This document shows positions 27,758 through 37,281 of a DNA stretch of 64,000 bases, piece by piece. The notes under the pieces are model-generated. The model ran no database searches. It saw nothing but the letters and a program-made list of their open reading frames with translations, and had not been told where the DNA came from. Numbering within the stretch: the stretch's first letter is position 1; each line of letters opens with the position of its first letter. The stretch comes from Chelativorans multitrophicus (GTDB taxonomy: Bacteria > Pseudomonadota > Alphaproteobacteria > Rhizobiales > Rhizobiaceae). A program made the position numbers and the translations under genes. The stretch is taken from contig NZ_JAAAPL010000001.1 in NCBI RefSeq assembly GCF_011317445.1, forward strand, positions 496,001 to 560,000, in the 5' to 3' direction.

Positions 27758-29770
27758 TCAGGCAAATTCCATGATGACCGCATCGACGGCGAGGCTATCG
27801 CCCGGCGCCGCCAGGACGGCGGCCACCGTGCAATCACGCTCCGCGCGCAGCACATTTTCCATCTTCATCGCTTCCACGATTGCCAGCACCTCGCCTGCCT
27901 TTACCTCCTGATTCTCGCTCACGGCGATGGAGACCACGAGGCCAGGCATTGGACAGAGCAGCTTTTTGGACATGTCGGCGGCTTTGCGTTCGGGCATCAG
28001 CCTGTCGAGCTCGGCTATGCGCGGGGTCATGACCTTCACGACCGATGCCACCCCCTGCCAGGAAAGCTCATGACCATTCAGCACAGGGCGGATCTGCACG
28101 GCCGCTTCCTTGCGCCCTACCCGCCCCGTCCATATCCGTTCGCCCGGATGCCAGGACGAGGAGAGCGTTACCGGAGCAGCGCCATCTATCGAAATGCTCA
28201 AATCGGTCGGGATGGATCCCGTCCCCTCGACCAACGATACCGGAATATATTCGCGGTCCAGCTTCACCACCCAATCGCGCCGCATAACGCCTGAATGCGG
28301 CGCGAGCCGACCGGGAAGCCGGTCGAGGCGGTCACGCCGGATAAGTTCGATTGCAAGCGCCACTGCGCAGAACACCGCGCGCTCTGCCTTCCCGGCCGCG
28401 GGAATCGAGAAGCCGTCAGGGTATTCCTCCGCGATGAAGGCGGTTGAAAGCCGCCCCTCACGCCAGCGGGGATGGCGCATGAGCGCGGCAAGGAAGGGAA
28501 TGTTGTGGGCGATGCCGTCCACGACGAACCGGTCCAATGCCTGCGACATTGCATCGATCGCGCCGAGGCGATCCGGTGCCCAGGTGCAAAGCTTGGCGAT
28601 CATGGGATCGTAGAACATCGAGATCTCCGACCCCTCGGTCACGCCAGTGTCATTGCGCAAAACAGTTTCTCCGCTCCGCCCCTCCTCCGGCGGACGGTAC
28701 CGCGCAAGCCGCCCGATCGAAGGAAGGAAGTTGCGCGTCGGGTCCTCGGCATAAAGCCTGCTCTCGATGGCCCAGCCCTTGAGCTTTACGTCGTCCTGCG
28801 CGATCTCCAATCTCTCTCCGGCGGCGATGCGGATCATCTGCTCGACGAGATCGATACCCGTGACGAGCTCCGTCACTGGATGCTCGACCTGCAGGCGCGT
28901 GTTCATTTCGAGAAAATAGAAGTTGCGCTCGCTGTCGACGATGAACTCGACCGTGCCCGCGCTCTGATAATCCACCGCCTTGGCCAGCGCGATGGCCTGC
29001 GCGCCCATTTCCGCGCGGGTCTTCGCGTCGAGAAAGGGCGAAGGCGCCTCCTCCACCACCTTCTGGTTGCGCCGCTGGATCGAGCATTCGCGCTCGCCCA
29101 GATGGATGCAGTTGCCGAAGCCGTCCCCCAGCACCTGGATTTCGATATGGCGCGGCTCCTCAACGAATTTCTCGATGAAAATGCGGTTGTCGCCGAAAGA
29201 CGAGGCGGCTTCCGAGCGCGAGCGCTCAAAGCCTTCGCGAGCCTCCGCATCGTTCCAGGCGATCCGCATTCCCTTTCCGCCGCCACCGGCGGAGGCCTTG
29301 ATCATCACCGGGTAGCCGATCTCAGCGGCAATCCTGGCGGCATGGCCGGCATCCTCCACCAGCCCCATATGGCCGGGCACGGTGGATACGCCCGCTTCCG
29401 CCGCGATCTTCTTGGAGGTGATCTTGTCGCCCATGGCGCGGATGGCCTTGGATTTCGGGCCGATGAAGACAATGCCCTCCGATTCCAGCCGCTCGCAGAA
29501 TTCCGCGTTCTCGGAGAGAAATCCGTAACCGGGATGCACGGCCTCGGCTCCGATCTGCTTGCAGGCCGCAATGATGTTCTCGGCCACGAGGTAGCTCTGG
29601 CTTGCCGGAGCAGGGCCAATCGCCACGGCTTCGTCGGCCATCTCCGCATGCAAGGCATCCGCATCGGCTTCCGAATAGACCGCGACCGTGGCAATTCCCA
29701 TCCGGCGGGCGGTCTTGATGATGCGGCAGGCGATCTCGCCACGATTGGCAATGAGTATCTTTTTGAACAT
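27758..29770 (-). CDS. pccA: Propionyl/acetyl-CoA carboxylase alpha subunit (biotin carboxylase + BCCP)
   Basis: ATP-dependent carboxylation of biotin, then transfer to an acyl-CoA by a separate beta subunit not in this window. The 670-residue protein has the biotin carboxylase domain (KKILIANRGEIACRI; SAGGGGKGMRIAW; EMNTRLQVEHPVTE), a middle BT linker domain, and a C-terminal biotinyl domain with EAMKMEN. Length and domain order fit PccA; 3-methylcrotonyl-CoA carboxylase alpha is the main alternative. mce at 8 kb supports propionyl-CoA use. It is divergent from the UPF0178 gene. Confidence 0.87.
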   Translation of the reverse strand: MFKKILIANRGEIACRIIKTARRMGIATVAVYSEADADALHAEMADEAVAIGPAPASQSYLVAENIIAACKQIGAEAVHPGYGFLSENAEFCERLESEGIVFIGPKSKAIRAMGDKITSKKIAAEAGVSTVPGHMGLVEDAGHAARIAAEIGYPVMIKASAGGGGKGMRIAWNDAEAREGFERSRSEAASSFGDNRIFIEKFVEEPRHIEIQVLGDGFGNCIHLGERECSIQRRNQKVVEEAPSPFLDAKTRAEMGAQAIALAKAVDYQSAGTVEFIVDSERNFYFLEMNTRLQVEHPVTELVTGIDLVEQMIRIAAGERLEIAQDDVKLKGWAIESRLYAEDPTRNFLPSIGRLARYRPPEEGRSGETVLRNDTGVTEGSEISMFYDPMIAKLCTWAPDRLGAIDAMSQALDRFVVDGIAHNIPFLAALMRHPRWREGRLSTAFIAEEYPDGFSIPAAGKAERAVFCAVALAIELIRRDRLDRLPGRLAPHSGVMRRDWVVKLDREYIPVSLVEGTGSIPTDLSISIDGAAPVTLSSSWHPGERIWTGRVGRKEAAVQIRPVLNGHELSWQGVASVVKVMTPRIAELDRLMPERKAADMSKKLLCPMPGLVVSIAVSENQEVKAGEVLAIVEAMKMENVLRAERDCTVAAVLAAPGDSLAVDAVIMEFA

Positions 29771-29840
29771 GCGGCCTTTCCCCTCCCCGGCAATCTTTTC
29801 TATGGTTTCGTAGCGCTCTGCTCAAGCGGGAGACCAATTC

Positions 29841-30293
29841 GTGGCCACGATCTATGTTGACGCTGACGCATGTCCGGTAAAGGAGGAGGTCACCCGCGTG
29901 GCCGAGCGCCATGGGCTCCCGGTTGTCTTCGTCTCCAATGGAGGGCTGCGGCCTTCCCGCGATCCGATGATTCGTCACATTGTGGTGCCTGGCAAAGCCG
30001 ACGCGGCCGACGATTGGATCGTGGAGAATGCGTCAAAAGGAGATATCGCCATCACCGCTGACGTGCCGCTTGCGGCAAGGCTGGTGGAGAAGGGCTTGCA
30101 GGTGCTGGGTCCCACCGGCCGCACCTTCACCCGCGAAAGCATCGGCATGGATGTGGCCATGCGCAACCTGAAGCAGGATCTGCGCGAGGCGGGCGAGATC
30201 CGGGGCTACAACGCCAGTTTCACGGCGAAAGATCGCAGCAGCTTCCTTCAAGGTCTCGACATGGCAGTCAGGCGGGCTCTGCGCGGCGGCTGA
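29841..30293 (+). CDS. UPF0178 (YaiI/YqxD) family protein
   Basis: A 150-residue protein of a conserved family with a PIN-like NYN fold and unknown function. It begins IYVDADACPVKEEVTRVAER, the family hallmark, followed by VVFVSNG, the acidic ADDWIVENASKGDIAITAD and GPTGRTFTRESIG. Acidic residues at D8, D10 and in DDW/TAD could form a metal site. Start is GTG 29841. The riboswitch-controlled gcv operon follows. Confidence 0.85.
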   Translation: MATIYVDADACPVKEEVTRVAERHGLPVVFVSNGGLRPSRDPMIRHIVVPGKADAADDWIVENASKGDIAITADVPLAARLVEKGLQVLGPTGRTFTRESIGMDVAMRNLKQDLREAGEIRGYNASFTAKDRSSFLQGLDMAVRRALRGG

Positions 30294-30353
30294 GGCTTGA
30301 GTTGCCCGCGGGGGTTCTGCACAAAGAAGTGTTTGCTCCCTCGCTGCGGGCAG

Positions 30354-30382
30354 GTGACAAAGCCCTGCGCCTACGCTAGGTA
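30354..30382 (+). promoter_or_regulatory. Putative promoter of the gcv operon
   Basis: GTGACA (30354-30359), a 17-nt spacer and TAGGTA (30377-30382) lie about 30 nt before the glycine riboswitch. The predicted start near 30389 would put the complete riboswitch in the leader. Motif-based inference. Confidence 0.45.
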
Positions 30383-30410
30383 TCACGCCGTCATAGGAGA
30401 AATCCTGCCC

Positions 30411-30592
30411 GTCCGTGGGAGAGAGCAGCCCGGCTGCCGCCGAAGGGGAAATCGCCCGAAATCTCTCAGGCAAAAGAACCGCGAATGGGTTAGACACTCT
30501 GGAAAGTCGGGGCTTTTGCCCCGCGCCGAAGGTGTAAGCGTGGCCGACAGGGTTCCGGCGCGCGAGTCTCTCAGGCTTCAGACAGAGGGGCA
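30411..30592 (+). promoter_or_regulatory. Tandem glycine riboswitch (two aptamers) controlling gcvTHP
   Basis: Two aptamers with the same conserved cores lie in series. Aptamer 1 has GGGAGAGAGC near 30417, CGCCGAAGG at 30438-30446 and CTCTCAGGCAAAAGAAC from 30463. Aptamer 2 has CTCTGGAAAG near 30498, CGCCGAAGG at 30524-30532 and CTCTCAGG at 30568-30575, closing with CAGACAGAGGG. The linker carries GGTTAGACA. This is the class that turns on glycine cleavage genes when glycine is plentiful. The short gap to the Shine-Dalgarno (GGAGG, about 30628) and lack of a T-run terminator suggest control of translation. Confidence 0.93.
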
Positions 30593-30636
30593 CGGACACG
30601 TTGCGAAGGCAGCGTGCGTGCATCTTTGGAGGCTTG

Positions 30637-31731
30637 ATGAGCGACCTGAAACATCTTCCCCTTGAATCCTTGCATGAGGAAGCCGGCGCGCGCTTCGGCG
30701 CCTTTGCCGGCTGGCGCATGCCGCTTACCTATCCCGCCGGCGTGATGAAGGAGCATCTTCACACCCGCGAGAAGGCGGGCCTTTTCGACATTTCCCACAT
30801 GCAGCTCTTTACCATAGAGGGCGCGAATACCGCAGCCTTCCTTTCGCGCGCCTGCCCGCTCGACGCGGCGGCGCTCGAGGCCGGCAAGTCGAAATACACC
30901 GTGCTGCTCAACGAAAAGGCGGGCATCATTGACGATCTGATCGTCACCCGCCTTGGGAGCGACCGCTTTATGGTCGTCGCCAATGCCGGCAATGCTGCAA
31001 AGGATGAAGCGCATTTCCGCTTCGTTGCACGCGATTTTGACGTAAAAATCGATGCTTTAGACCGCGTTTTCCTGGCTTTGCAGGGTCCGGAAGCTGAAAG
31101 CATTCTGCTGGGCGCGGGCCTCGATCTTGCCGATCTTTCCTTCATGACCGCCGCCGAGCCGCGAGAGAACTGGTTCGCCGCGCGCTCGGGCTATACCGGC
31201 GAAGACGGCTTCGAAGTCGCGCTTCCAGAGGAGGAAGCGCGGAGATTTGCGGAGAAAATTCTCGCCGACGAGCGAGTTATATGGATCGGGCTCGCCGCAC
31301 GCGACAGCCTGCGGCTTGAAGCAGGGCTCTGCCTGCACGGGCAGGACCTTGACGAGACGATCGACCCGGCGAGCGCCGCAATCCTCTGGGCGATCCCGAA
31401 AAAAATACGCGAGAGCGGAGATTTCATCGGTGCGGAAGCCTTGCGGCGTACTATCGCCGAAGGCCCCGTGCGAGTGCGCGTCGGCCTCAAGCCCGATGGA
31501 CGCCAGCCCGTCCGCACGGGCGCCCTGCTTCTGAATGAGGAGGGCCAGACGGTTGGCAAGGTCACGTCCGGCGGCTTTGGTCCTTCTGTCGGCCACCCGA
31601 TCGCCATGGGCTTTGTCGCGCCCGGCTATCGCGAGCCGGGAACCATGCTCGTGGCGGAGGTGCGCGGAAACCGCCTGCCGATTGCCGTTCACCCCCTGCC
31701 CTTCACGCCCCATCGCTATCGCAAAGGATAA
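30637..31731 (+). CDS. gcvT: Glycine cleavage system T protein (aminomethyltransferase)
   Basis: Moves the methylene group from the aminomethyl-lipoyl arm of GcvH to tetrahydrofolate and releases ammonia. The 364-residue product has the folate-binding fold signatures [61 protein letters not shown] and [23 protein letters not shown] 30637 (MSDLKHLP) is chosen because GGAGG lies just upstream; the frame upstream overlaps the riboswitch expression platform. First gene of gcvT-gcvH-gcvP. Confidence 0.95.
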   Translation: MSDLKHLPLESLHEEAGARFGAFAGWRMPLTYPAGVMKEHLHTREKAGLFDISHMQLFTIEGANTAAFLSRACPLDAAALEAGKSKYTVLLNEKAGIIDDLIVTRLGSDRFMVVANAGNAAKDEAHFRFVARDFDVKIDALDRVFLALQGPEAESILLGAGLDLADLSFMTAAEPRENWFAARSGYTGEDGFEVALPEEEARRFAEKILADERVIWIGLAARDSLRLEAGLCLHGQDLDETIDPASAAILWAIPKKIRESGDFIGAEALRRTIAEGPVRVRVGLKPDGRQPVRTGALLLNEEGQTVGKVTSGGFGPSVGHPIAMGFVAPGYREPGTMLVAEVRGNRLPIAVHPLPFTPHRYRKG

Positions 31732-31736
31732 AAAGA

Positions 31737-32105
31737 ATGAGCAAGACCTATTTCACAGAAGACCACGAGTGGATCCGCGTCGAAGGAGAGACGGCGACCG
31801 TGGGCATCACCGATTATGCCCAGGAGCAACTGGGCGATCTCGTCTTCGTCGAGCTGCCCGAAACGGGCAAGACGCTCAAGAAGGGAGACGCGGCGGTGGT
31901 GGTTGAATCCGTGAAGGCCGCCTCCGATGTCTATGCTCCAGTGGACGGCGAAGTGACCGAAGTGAACGAAGCGCTGTCCAGCGAACCCGCTCTCGTCAAC
32001 GGCGCCCCGATGGATGGCGGCTGGCTGTGGAAGATGAAGCTTTCCGACAAAAGCCAGCTCGAAGGCCTTATGGACGAGGCAGGCTACAAGGCGACGATCG
32101 CCTAG
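31737..32105 (+). CDS. gcvH: Glycine cleavage system H protein
   Basis: Lipoyl carrier that shuttles the aminomethyl group between GcvP, GcvT and lipoamide dehydrogenase. The 122-residue protein has [20 protein letters not shown] and the lipoylation motif [14 protein letters not shown], with the lipoyl lysine at K60. LipB (0.7 kb in this window) would provide the octanoyl precursor. It starts 5 nt after gcvT and ends 11 nt before gcvP. Confidence 0.96.
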   Translation: MSKTYFTEDHEWIRVEGETATVGITDYAQEQLGDLVFVELPETGKTLKKGDAAVVVESVKAASDVYAPVDGEVTEVNEALSSEPALVNGAPMDGGWLWKMKLSDKSQLEGLMDEAGYKATIA

Positions 32106-32116
32106 GAGAATCATTT

Positions 32117-34912
32117 ATGACTGCAACTTTCTCCACCCGCCATATCGGCCCGCGCAGCGACGAGACCAAGGCGATGCTCGCCTTTCTCGGTCTCCCCTCG
32201 CTCGAGACGCTGATCAGCCAGGCGGTGCCGAAATCAATCCGCCTCGACCGCCCTCTCAACCTCCCGGAAGCGGCGAGCGAGGCCGAAGCCCTGGCAGAGC
32301 TGCAGGCTTATATGCGGGAGAATAAGGTTCTGAAGAGCTTTATCGGCGCCGGATATCATGGCTGCCATGTCCCGCCGGTCATCCAGCGGAACCTGTTCGA
32401 GAACCCGGCCTGGTACACGGCCTATACGCCTTATCAGTCCGAGATAAGCCAGGGCCGCCTGGAAATGCTCTTCCACTTCCAGACGCTGGTGACGGAGCTT
32501 ACCGGCTTGCCCGTTGCCTCCGCCTCCCTTTTGGATGAGGCGTCGGCTGTCGCCGAGGCTGTCGGAATCGCCTGGCGGCATCACAAGAGCAAGCGCAACA
32601 GAATAGTGATCGCCGGCGCGCTCAATCCGCAGACGCGCGATGTCGTGGAAACACGCGCGGAGCCTCTCGGTATCGAGATTGCAACGAATATTGAGCTCGA
32701 TGGCGACACCTTTGCCCTTATCGTTCCGTGGGGCGACACCTACGGTGCCTACGAGGATCACTCGGCCCTCATCGGCGAGGCAAAAGCGAAGGACGCGATC
32801 GTCATCTTCGTGGCCGATCCGCTCGGTCTTCTGCTCAGCGACACGCCGGCCGCGCTTGGCGCGGAGATTGCCGTCGGCCCGATGCAGCGCTTCGGCGTTC
32901 CCATGGGCTTTGGCGGCCCGCATGCGGCTTATTGCGCGGTTTCCGACCGGCTGACCCGCCTGATGCCGGGCCGGCTCGTCGGCCAGTCGGTCGATGCCCA
33001 TGGCCGCCCGGGCTATCGCCTGGCGCTACAGACGCGCGAGCAGCACATCCGCCGCGACAAGGCCACCTCAAATATCTGCACCGCCCAGGCGTTGCTCGCC
33101 AATATGGCGGCGGCTTATGCAATCTGGCACGGGCCTGAGGGGCTGAAGGCCATCGCAACGCATGTGCATGGCCTTGCCGCGCGCCTCCATGCGGGTCTCA
33201 AGGCGGCGGGCCTGGAGCTTGCCGGCGAGAAGATTTTCGACACGGTGACGGTCACCGTTCCCGGCAAGGCCGCGGCGATTGCGGCTGAGGCCGAGAAAAC
33301 CGGCAGCCTGCTGCGTGTCATTGATGCGGACCGTGTCGGGATCACCTTCGACGAGATATCGACCGAGGCCGATCTGGAATCGATCGCCAAACTCTTCGGC
33401 ATCACCGTGCCCGCCGCAGCCCCGGCAATCGCGCCGTCGCAGCCTCGCGGCGAGCACTTCCTCACGCAGCCTGTCTTCCACGAGCACCGCTCGGAAACGG
33501 AGATGATGCGCTTCCTGCGGCGGCTCTCCGACAAGGATCTGGCGCTTGACCGGGCGATGATCCCGCTCGGCTCCTGCACCATGAAGCTCAATGCGGCGGC
33601 CGAAATGATGCCGGTGAGCTGGCCGGAGGTAAACGGCCTCCACCCCTTCGCGCCGGATGCCCATACGGTGGGCTATCGCCGCATGGTCGGCGAGCTTGAA
33701 GGCTGGCTTGCCGAGATCACCGGCTTTGATGCCGTGTCGCTGCAGCCCAATGCCGGCAGCCAGGGCGAATATGCCGGGCTTCTCGCTATCCGCCGCTATT
33801 TCCGCGAGCGCGGCGAGGACCATCGCGATGTCTGCCTTATCCCCTCCTCGGCCCATGGCACCAATCCGGCGTCCGCTGCGATGGCCGGCATGCGCGTGGT
33901 GGTCGTGCGCTGCCTTGAGCAAGGCGATATCGATCCTGAGGACCTGAAGGCCAAGGCCGAGGAGCACTCGAGCCGCCTTGCCGCCCTTATGATCACCTAT
34001 CCCTCCACGCATGGGGTGTTCGAGGAAGGCGTGCGCGACATGTGCGCCCTCATCCATGAGCATGGCGGACAGGTCTATCTCGACGGCGCCAACCTCAATG
34101 CGCTCGTTGGCCTCGCGCGTCCGGGCGATCTCGGCGCCGATGTATGCCACATGAACCTGCACAAGACCTTCTGCATTCCGCATGGCGGCGGCGGGCCGGG
34201 CATCGGCCCGATTGGCGTGAAGGCGCACCTGCAGCCCTTCCTGCCCGGCCACGTGGAGTTGGGCTCGGCCCACGCCGTGGCGGCTGCCCCCTTCGGCAGT
34301 GCGTCCATTCTGCCCATCACCTGGATGTATATCCGCATGATGGGCGCGGCGGGGCTGAAGCGCGCGACGGAAATGGCGATCCTTAACGCCAACTACATCG
34401 CCGGCAGGCTTGAGGCGTACTATCCGGTACTCTACCGGGGCCGCAACGGCCGGGTCGCGCACGAATGCATTCTCGACACCCGCGTCTTCAAGGAACGGGC
34501 AGGCATAGGCGTCGAGGACATCGCCAAGCGCCTCATCGACTATGGCTTCCATGCGCCGACCATGTCCTGGCCGGTGGCCGGCACGCTCATGGTCGAGCCG
34601 ACCGAGTCGGAGCCCAAGAGCGAACTCGACCGCTTTTGCGACGCGATGATCTCCATTGCGGGAGAAGCGGGACGCGTGGAAAAAGGCGAGTGGCCGAAAG
34701 ACGACAATCCGCTTGTCAACGCGCCCCACACCGCCGCGGAGCTGATGGCCGATACCTGGTCGCATCCCTATTCCCGCGCGGAAGCGGCCTTCCCGTCGGG
34801 AAGCATGGATTGGGCGGCGAAATACTGGCCGCCCGTCTCCCGCGTCGACAATGTGGCGGGCGACCGCAACCTTGTCTGCGCCTGCCCGCCTATCGAGGCG
34901 CTCGCAAGCTGA
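32117..34912 (+). CDS. gcvP: Glycine dehydrogenase (decarboxylating), P protein
   Basis: PLP enzyme that decarboxylates glycine and loads the aminomethyl group on GcvH. The single 931-residue chain joins the alpha- and beta-type halves, as in proteobacteria. The PLP lysine is K683 in [17 protein letters not shown]. The N-terminal half starts [17 protein letters not shown]; the C-terminal half opens [20 protein letters not shown] 32117 has AGGAGA at 32104-32109. The L protein (lipoamide dehydrogenase) is not in the operon. Confidence 0.96.
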   Translation: MTATFSTRHIGPRSDETKAMLAFLGLPSLETLISQAVPKSIRLDRPLNLPEAASEAEALAELQAYMRENKVLKSFIGAGYHGCHVPPVIQRNLFENPAWYTAYTPYQSEISQGRLEMLFHFQTLVTELTGLPVASASLLDEASAVAEAVGIAWRHHKSKRNRIVIAGALNPQTRDVVETRAEPLGIEIATNIELDGDTFALIVPWGDTYGAYEDHSALIGEAKAKDAIVIFVADPLGLLLSDTPAALGAEIAVGPMQRFGVPMGFGGPHAAYCAVSDRLTRLMPGRLVGQSVDAHGRPGYRLALQTREQHIRRDKATSNICTAQALLANMAAAYAIWHGPEGLKAIATHVHGLAARLHAGLKAAGLELAGEKIFDTVTVTVPGKAAAIAAEAEKTGSLLRVIDADRVGITFDEISTEADLESIAKLFGITVPAAAPAIAPSQPRGEHFLTQPVFHEHRSETEMMRFLRRLSDKDLALDRAMIPLGSCTMKLNAAAEMMPVSWPEVNGLHPFAPDAHTVGYRRMVGELEGWLAEITGFDAVSLQPNAGSQGEYAGLLAIRRYFRERGEDHRDVCLIPSSAHGTNPASAAMAGMRVVVVRCLEQGDIDPEDLKAKAEEHSSRLAALMITYPSTHGVFEEGVRDMCALIHEHGGQVYLDGANLNALVGLARPGDLGADVCHMNLHKTFCIPHGGGGPGIGPIGVKAHLQPFLPGHVELGSAHAVAAAPFGSASILPITWMYIRMMGAAGLKRATEMAILNANYIAGRLEAYYPVLYRGRNGRVAHECILDTRVFKERAGIGVEDIAKRLIDYGFHAPTMSWPVAGTLMVEPTESEPKSELDRFCDAMISIAGEAGRVEKGEWPKDDNPLVNAPHTAAELMADTWSHPYSRAEAAFPSGSMDWAAKYWPPVSRVDNVAGDRNLVCACPPIEALAS

Positions 34913-34931
34913 CGTCCGGAAATAGTTAATA

Positions 34932-34967
34932 AATGCGGTGCACTCCCGTTAACGGGTGCACCGCATT
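34932..34967. terminator. Strong hairpin after gcvP (probable terminator)
   Basis: A 12-bp perfect stem AATGCGGTGCAC / GTGCACCGCATT encloses the self-complementary CCCGTTAACGGG. It starts 19 nt after the gcvP stop. No long T run follows on the plus strand, so it may be a Rho-assisted or processing-protected 3' end; a dyad operator in the parE upstream region is the alternative. Confidence 0.5.
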
Positions 34968-35041
34968 ATCCGGTTGGCTAAAAGCGGTTCTTCGGTTAAG
35001 AGCCGTCCACAACCACCGAACGGAACCGGAACGGCCTTCGC

Positions 35042-35064
35042 TTTGCCATGGAAACCATGGCAAA
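35042..35064. repeat. Perfect inverted repeat upstream of parE
   Basis: TTTGCCATGG-AAA-CCATGGCAAA gives 10-bp arms with a 3-nt loop, ending 41 nt before the parE start. It could be an operator or a leader hairpin. Nothing else recognisable lies between 34968 and 35105 besides an imperfect small stem near 34984-35004. Confidence 0.4.
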
Positions 35065-35105
35065 CTGGATGTGATTCGCGGGGTGCGCAGGGGAAAAGAA
35101 TTTCG

Positions 35106-37157
35106 ATGGACGACACCAACGACCTCTTTGCAACGCTTGGCTCCTCCAGCGCAGAGCGCGTCAAGCAGCCGGAACCGATTGCGACTGCGCGCAAGGCGCA
35201 GCGTGCGCCATCCCCTGCGCGCGATGCAAGCGACAGCTACAGCGCGGCCGACATCGAGGTTCTGGAAGGCCTGGAGCCGGTGCGCCGGCGGCCTGGCATG
35301 TATATCGGCGGCACGGACGACAAGGCGCTGCACCACCTCTTTGCCGAGGTGATCGACAATTCCATGGATGAGGCCGTGGCCGGCCACGCGACCTTCATCG
35401 ACGTTGAGCTCTCCGAAGACGGATTCCTCACCGTCACCGACAATGGCCGCGGCATTCCGGTCGACCCGCACCCGAAATTCAAGGACAAGTCCGCCCTGGA
35501 AGTCATCATGACGACGCTGCATTCGGGCGGCAAATTCGATTCCAAGGTCTATGAGACCTCCGGCGGCCTTCACGGCGTGGGCGTTTCTGTGGTCAACGCG
35601 CTTTCCGAGTTGCTGGAGGTGGAGGTCGCGCGCGGGCGCCAGCTCTTCCGCCAGCGCTTTTCGCGCGGCAAACCGCTCGGCCCGCTCGAAAGCGTGGGCG
35701 AGGTGCATAACCGGCGCGGCACGCGCACACGCTTCAAGCCGGACCCGGAGATCTTCGGCGCGGGGGCAAAATTCGAGCCGGCGCGGCTCTACCGCATGAC
35801 GCGCTCAAAGGCGTACCTCTTCGGAGGTGTCGAGATCCGCTGGAACTGCGCGCCTTCGCTGCTCAAGGAGAAGGACGAAACGCCGGACAAGGCCGTCTTC
35901 CATTTCCCCGGCGGCCTGAAGGACTATCTTTCAAACTCCATCGACGGCGAATTCCAAGTCACCCGCGAAGTCTTCGCCGGCAAGACCGAGAAGCAAAGCG
36001 GCCACGGCGCAGTGGAGTGGGCGGTCACCTGGTATGGCGGCGACGCTTTCCTCAATTCCTACTGCAACACCATCCCGACGCCCGAGGGCGGCACGCATGA
36101 ACAGGGCTTCCGAAACGCGCTCCTGAGGGGCCTGCGCGGCTACGCCGACCTCACGGGCAACAAGCGCGCCTCCATCGTCACCGCCGAGGACGTGATGATC
36201 TCGGCCGCCGGCATGCTCTCGGTCTTCGTGCGCGAGCCCGAATTCGTCGGCCAGACGAAGGACAAGCTCGCCACCGCCGCAGCCATGCGCATTGTCGAAA
36301 ACGCGGTGCGCGATCCCTTCGACCATTGGCTGGCGGACAACCCGGCCGAGGCTTCCAAGCTGCTCGACTGGGTGATCGCCCGCGCCGACGAACGGCTGAA
36401 ACGCCGGCAGGAAAAGGAAGTCAGCCGCAAATCGGCGGTGCGCAAGCTGCGCCTGCCCGGCAAGCTCGCCGATTGTACCGTGGGCGCTGCCGCGGGTGCC
36501 GAGATCTTCATCGTCGAAGGTGATTCGGCCGGCGGCTCGGCCAAGCAGGCGCGTAACCGCGCCACACAGGCGGTGCTGCCTTTGCGCGGCAAGATCCTCA
36601 ACGTGGCCAGCGCGGGCTCTGGCAAGCTCGCCGCCAACCAGCAGATCACCGACCTGATCCAGGCACTTGGCTGCGGCACACGATCGAAATACCGCGAGGA
36701 GGATCTGCGCTACGAGCGCGTGATCATCATGACGGATGCCGACGTGGACGGCGCGCACATTGCCTCCCTCCTCATCACCTTCTTCTATCAGGAGATGCCG
36801 CAGCTCATCACCGGCGGGCACCTGTTCCTGGCCGTGCCGCCGCTCTACCGCATCAGCCAGGGCGGCAAGACCATGTATGCCCGCGACGACGCCCATAAGG
36901 ACGAGTTGCTGAAAACCGAGTTCACCGGCCGCGGCAAGGTAGAGATCGGCCGCTTCAAGGGTCTCGGCGAGATGATGCCGGCGCAGCTCAAGGAAACGAC
37001 CATGGATCCGAAATACCGCACCCTTCTGCGCGTTGAGGTCCTGGACACGCCGGAAGCCACGAGCAGCGCTGTCGATGCATTGATGGGCACCAAGCCGGAA
37101 GCCCGCTTCCGCTTCATCCAGGAAAACGCGGAATTCGTGGAAGAGCTGGATATTTGA
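35106..37157 (+). CDS. parE: DNA topoisomerase IV subunit B
   Basis: ATPase subunit of topoisomerase IV, which decatenates daughter chromosomes with ParC. The 683-residue protein has the GHKL ATPase motifs (VIDNSMDEA; TDNGRGIPVDPH; GGLHGVGVSVVNAL), the TOPRIM acidic residues in EGDSAGGSAK and DADVDGAHIASLL, and lacks the long insert of proteobacterial GyrB. The QPETPL-like C-terminal pattern reads EMMPAQLKETTMDP. ATG 35106 (MDDTND) gives normal length; the upstream open frame covers the palindromes. No operon partner. Confidence 0.93.
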   Translation: MDDTNDLFATLGSSSAERVKQPEPIATARKAQRAPSPARDASDSYSAADIEVLEGLEPVRRRPGMYIGGTDDKALHHLFAEVIDNSMDEAVAGHATFIDVELSEDGFLTVTDNGRGIPVDPHPKFKDKSALEVIMTTLHSGGKFDSKVYETSGGLHGVGVSVVNALSELLEVEVARGRQLFRQRFSRGKPLGPLESVGEVHNRRGTRTRFKPDPEIFGAGAKFEPARLYRMTRSKAYLFGGVEIRWNCAPSLLKEKDETPDKAVFHFPGGLKDYLSNSIDGEFQVTREVFAGKTEKQSGHGAVEWAVTWYGGDAFLNSYCNTIPTPEGGTHEQGFRNALLRGLRGYADLTGNKRASIVTAEDVMISAAGMLSVFVREPEFVGQTKDKLATAAAMRIVENAVRDPFDHWLADNPAEASKLLDWVIARADERLKRRQEKEVSRKSAVRKLRLPGKLADCTVGAAAGAEIFIVEGDSAGGSAKQARNRATQAVLPLRGKILNVASAGSGKLAANQQITDLIQALGCGTRSKYREEDLRYERVIIMTDADVDGAHIASLLITFFYQEMPQLITGGHLFLAVPPLYRISQGGKTMYARDDAHKDELLKTEFTGRGKVEIGRFKGLGEMMPAQLKETTMDPKYRTLLRVEVLDTPEATSSAVDALMGTKPEARFRFIQENAEFVEELDI

Positions 37158-37158
37158 A

Positions 37159-37280
37159 GAGCGAATAGGGAATAGCGAGTAGCGAATAGGGGAGTTAGTG
37201 AATAGCGTCGCGGCAGCGACAGCGGCGACTTCCTGTCTCCTGCTCTTCTATTCGCTACTCGCTATTCCCTATTCGCTCTC
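37159..37280. repeat. Long inverted repeat filling the parE/DUF2336 convergent gap
   Basis: Perfect 32-nt arms (37159-37190 and 37249-37280) made of GAATAG/AGCGA-type units such as GCGAATAGGGAATAGCGAG, with a 58-nt loop holding further GAATAGCG units. The arms begin 1 nt after the parE stop and end 1 nt before the stop of the minus-strand DUF2336 gene, so the element occupies the whole gap. A bidirectional terminator role is likely. A related imperfect repeat lies at 39890-39986. Confidence 0.85.
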
Positions 37281-37281
37281 A

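Noticed and set aside
28472-29860. 462-codon plus-strand frame opposite the carboxylase alpha subunit
   Set aside because: Shadow of pccA; protein lacks recognisable domains.
33068-34765. 565-codon minus-strand frame inside gcvP
   Set aside because: Shadow of the certain gcvP gene; no motifs or start signal.
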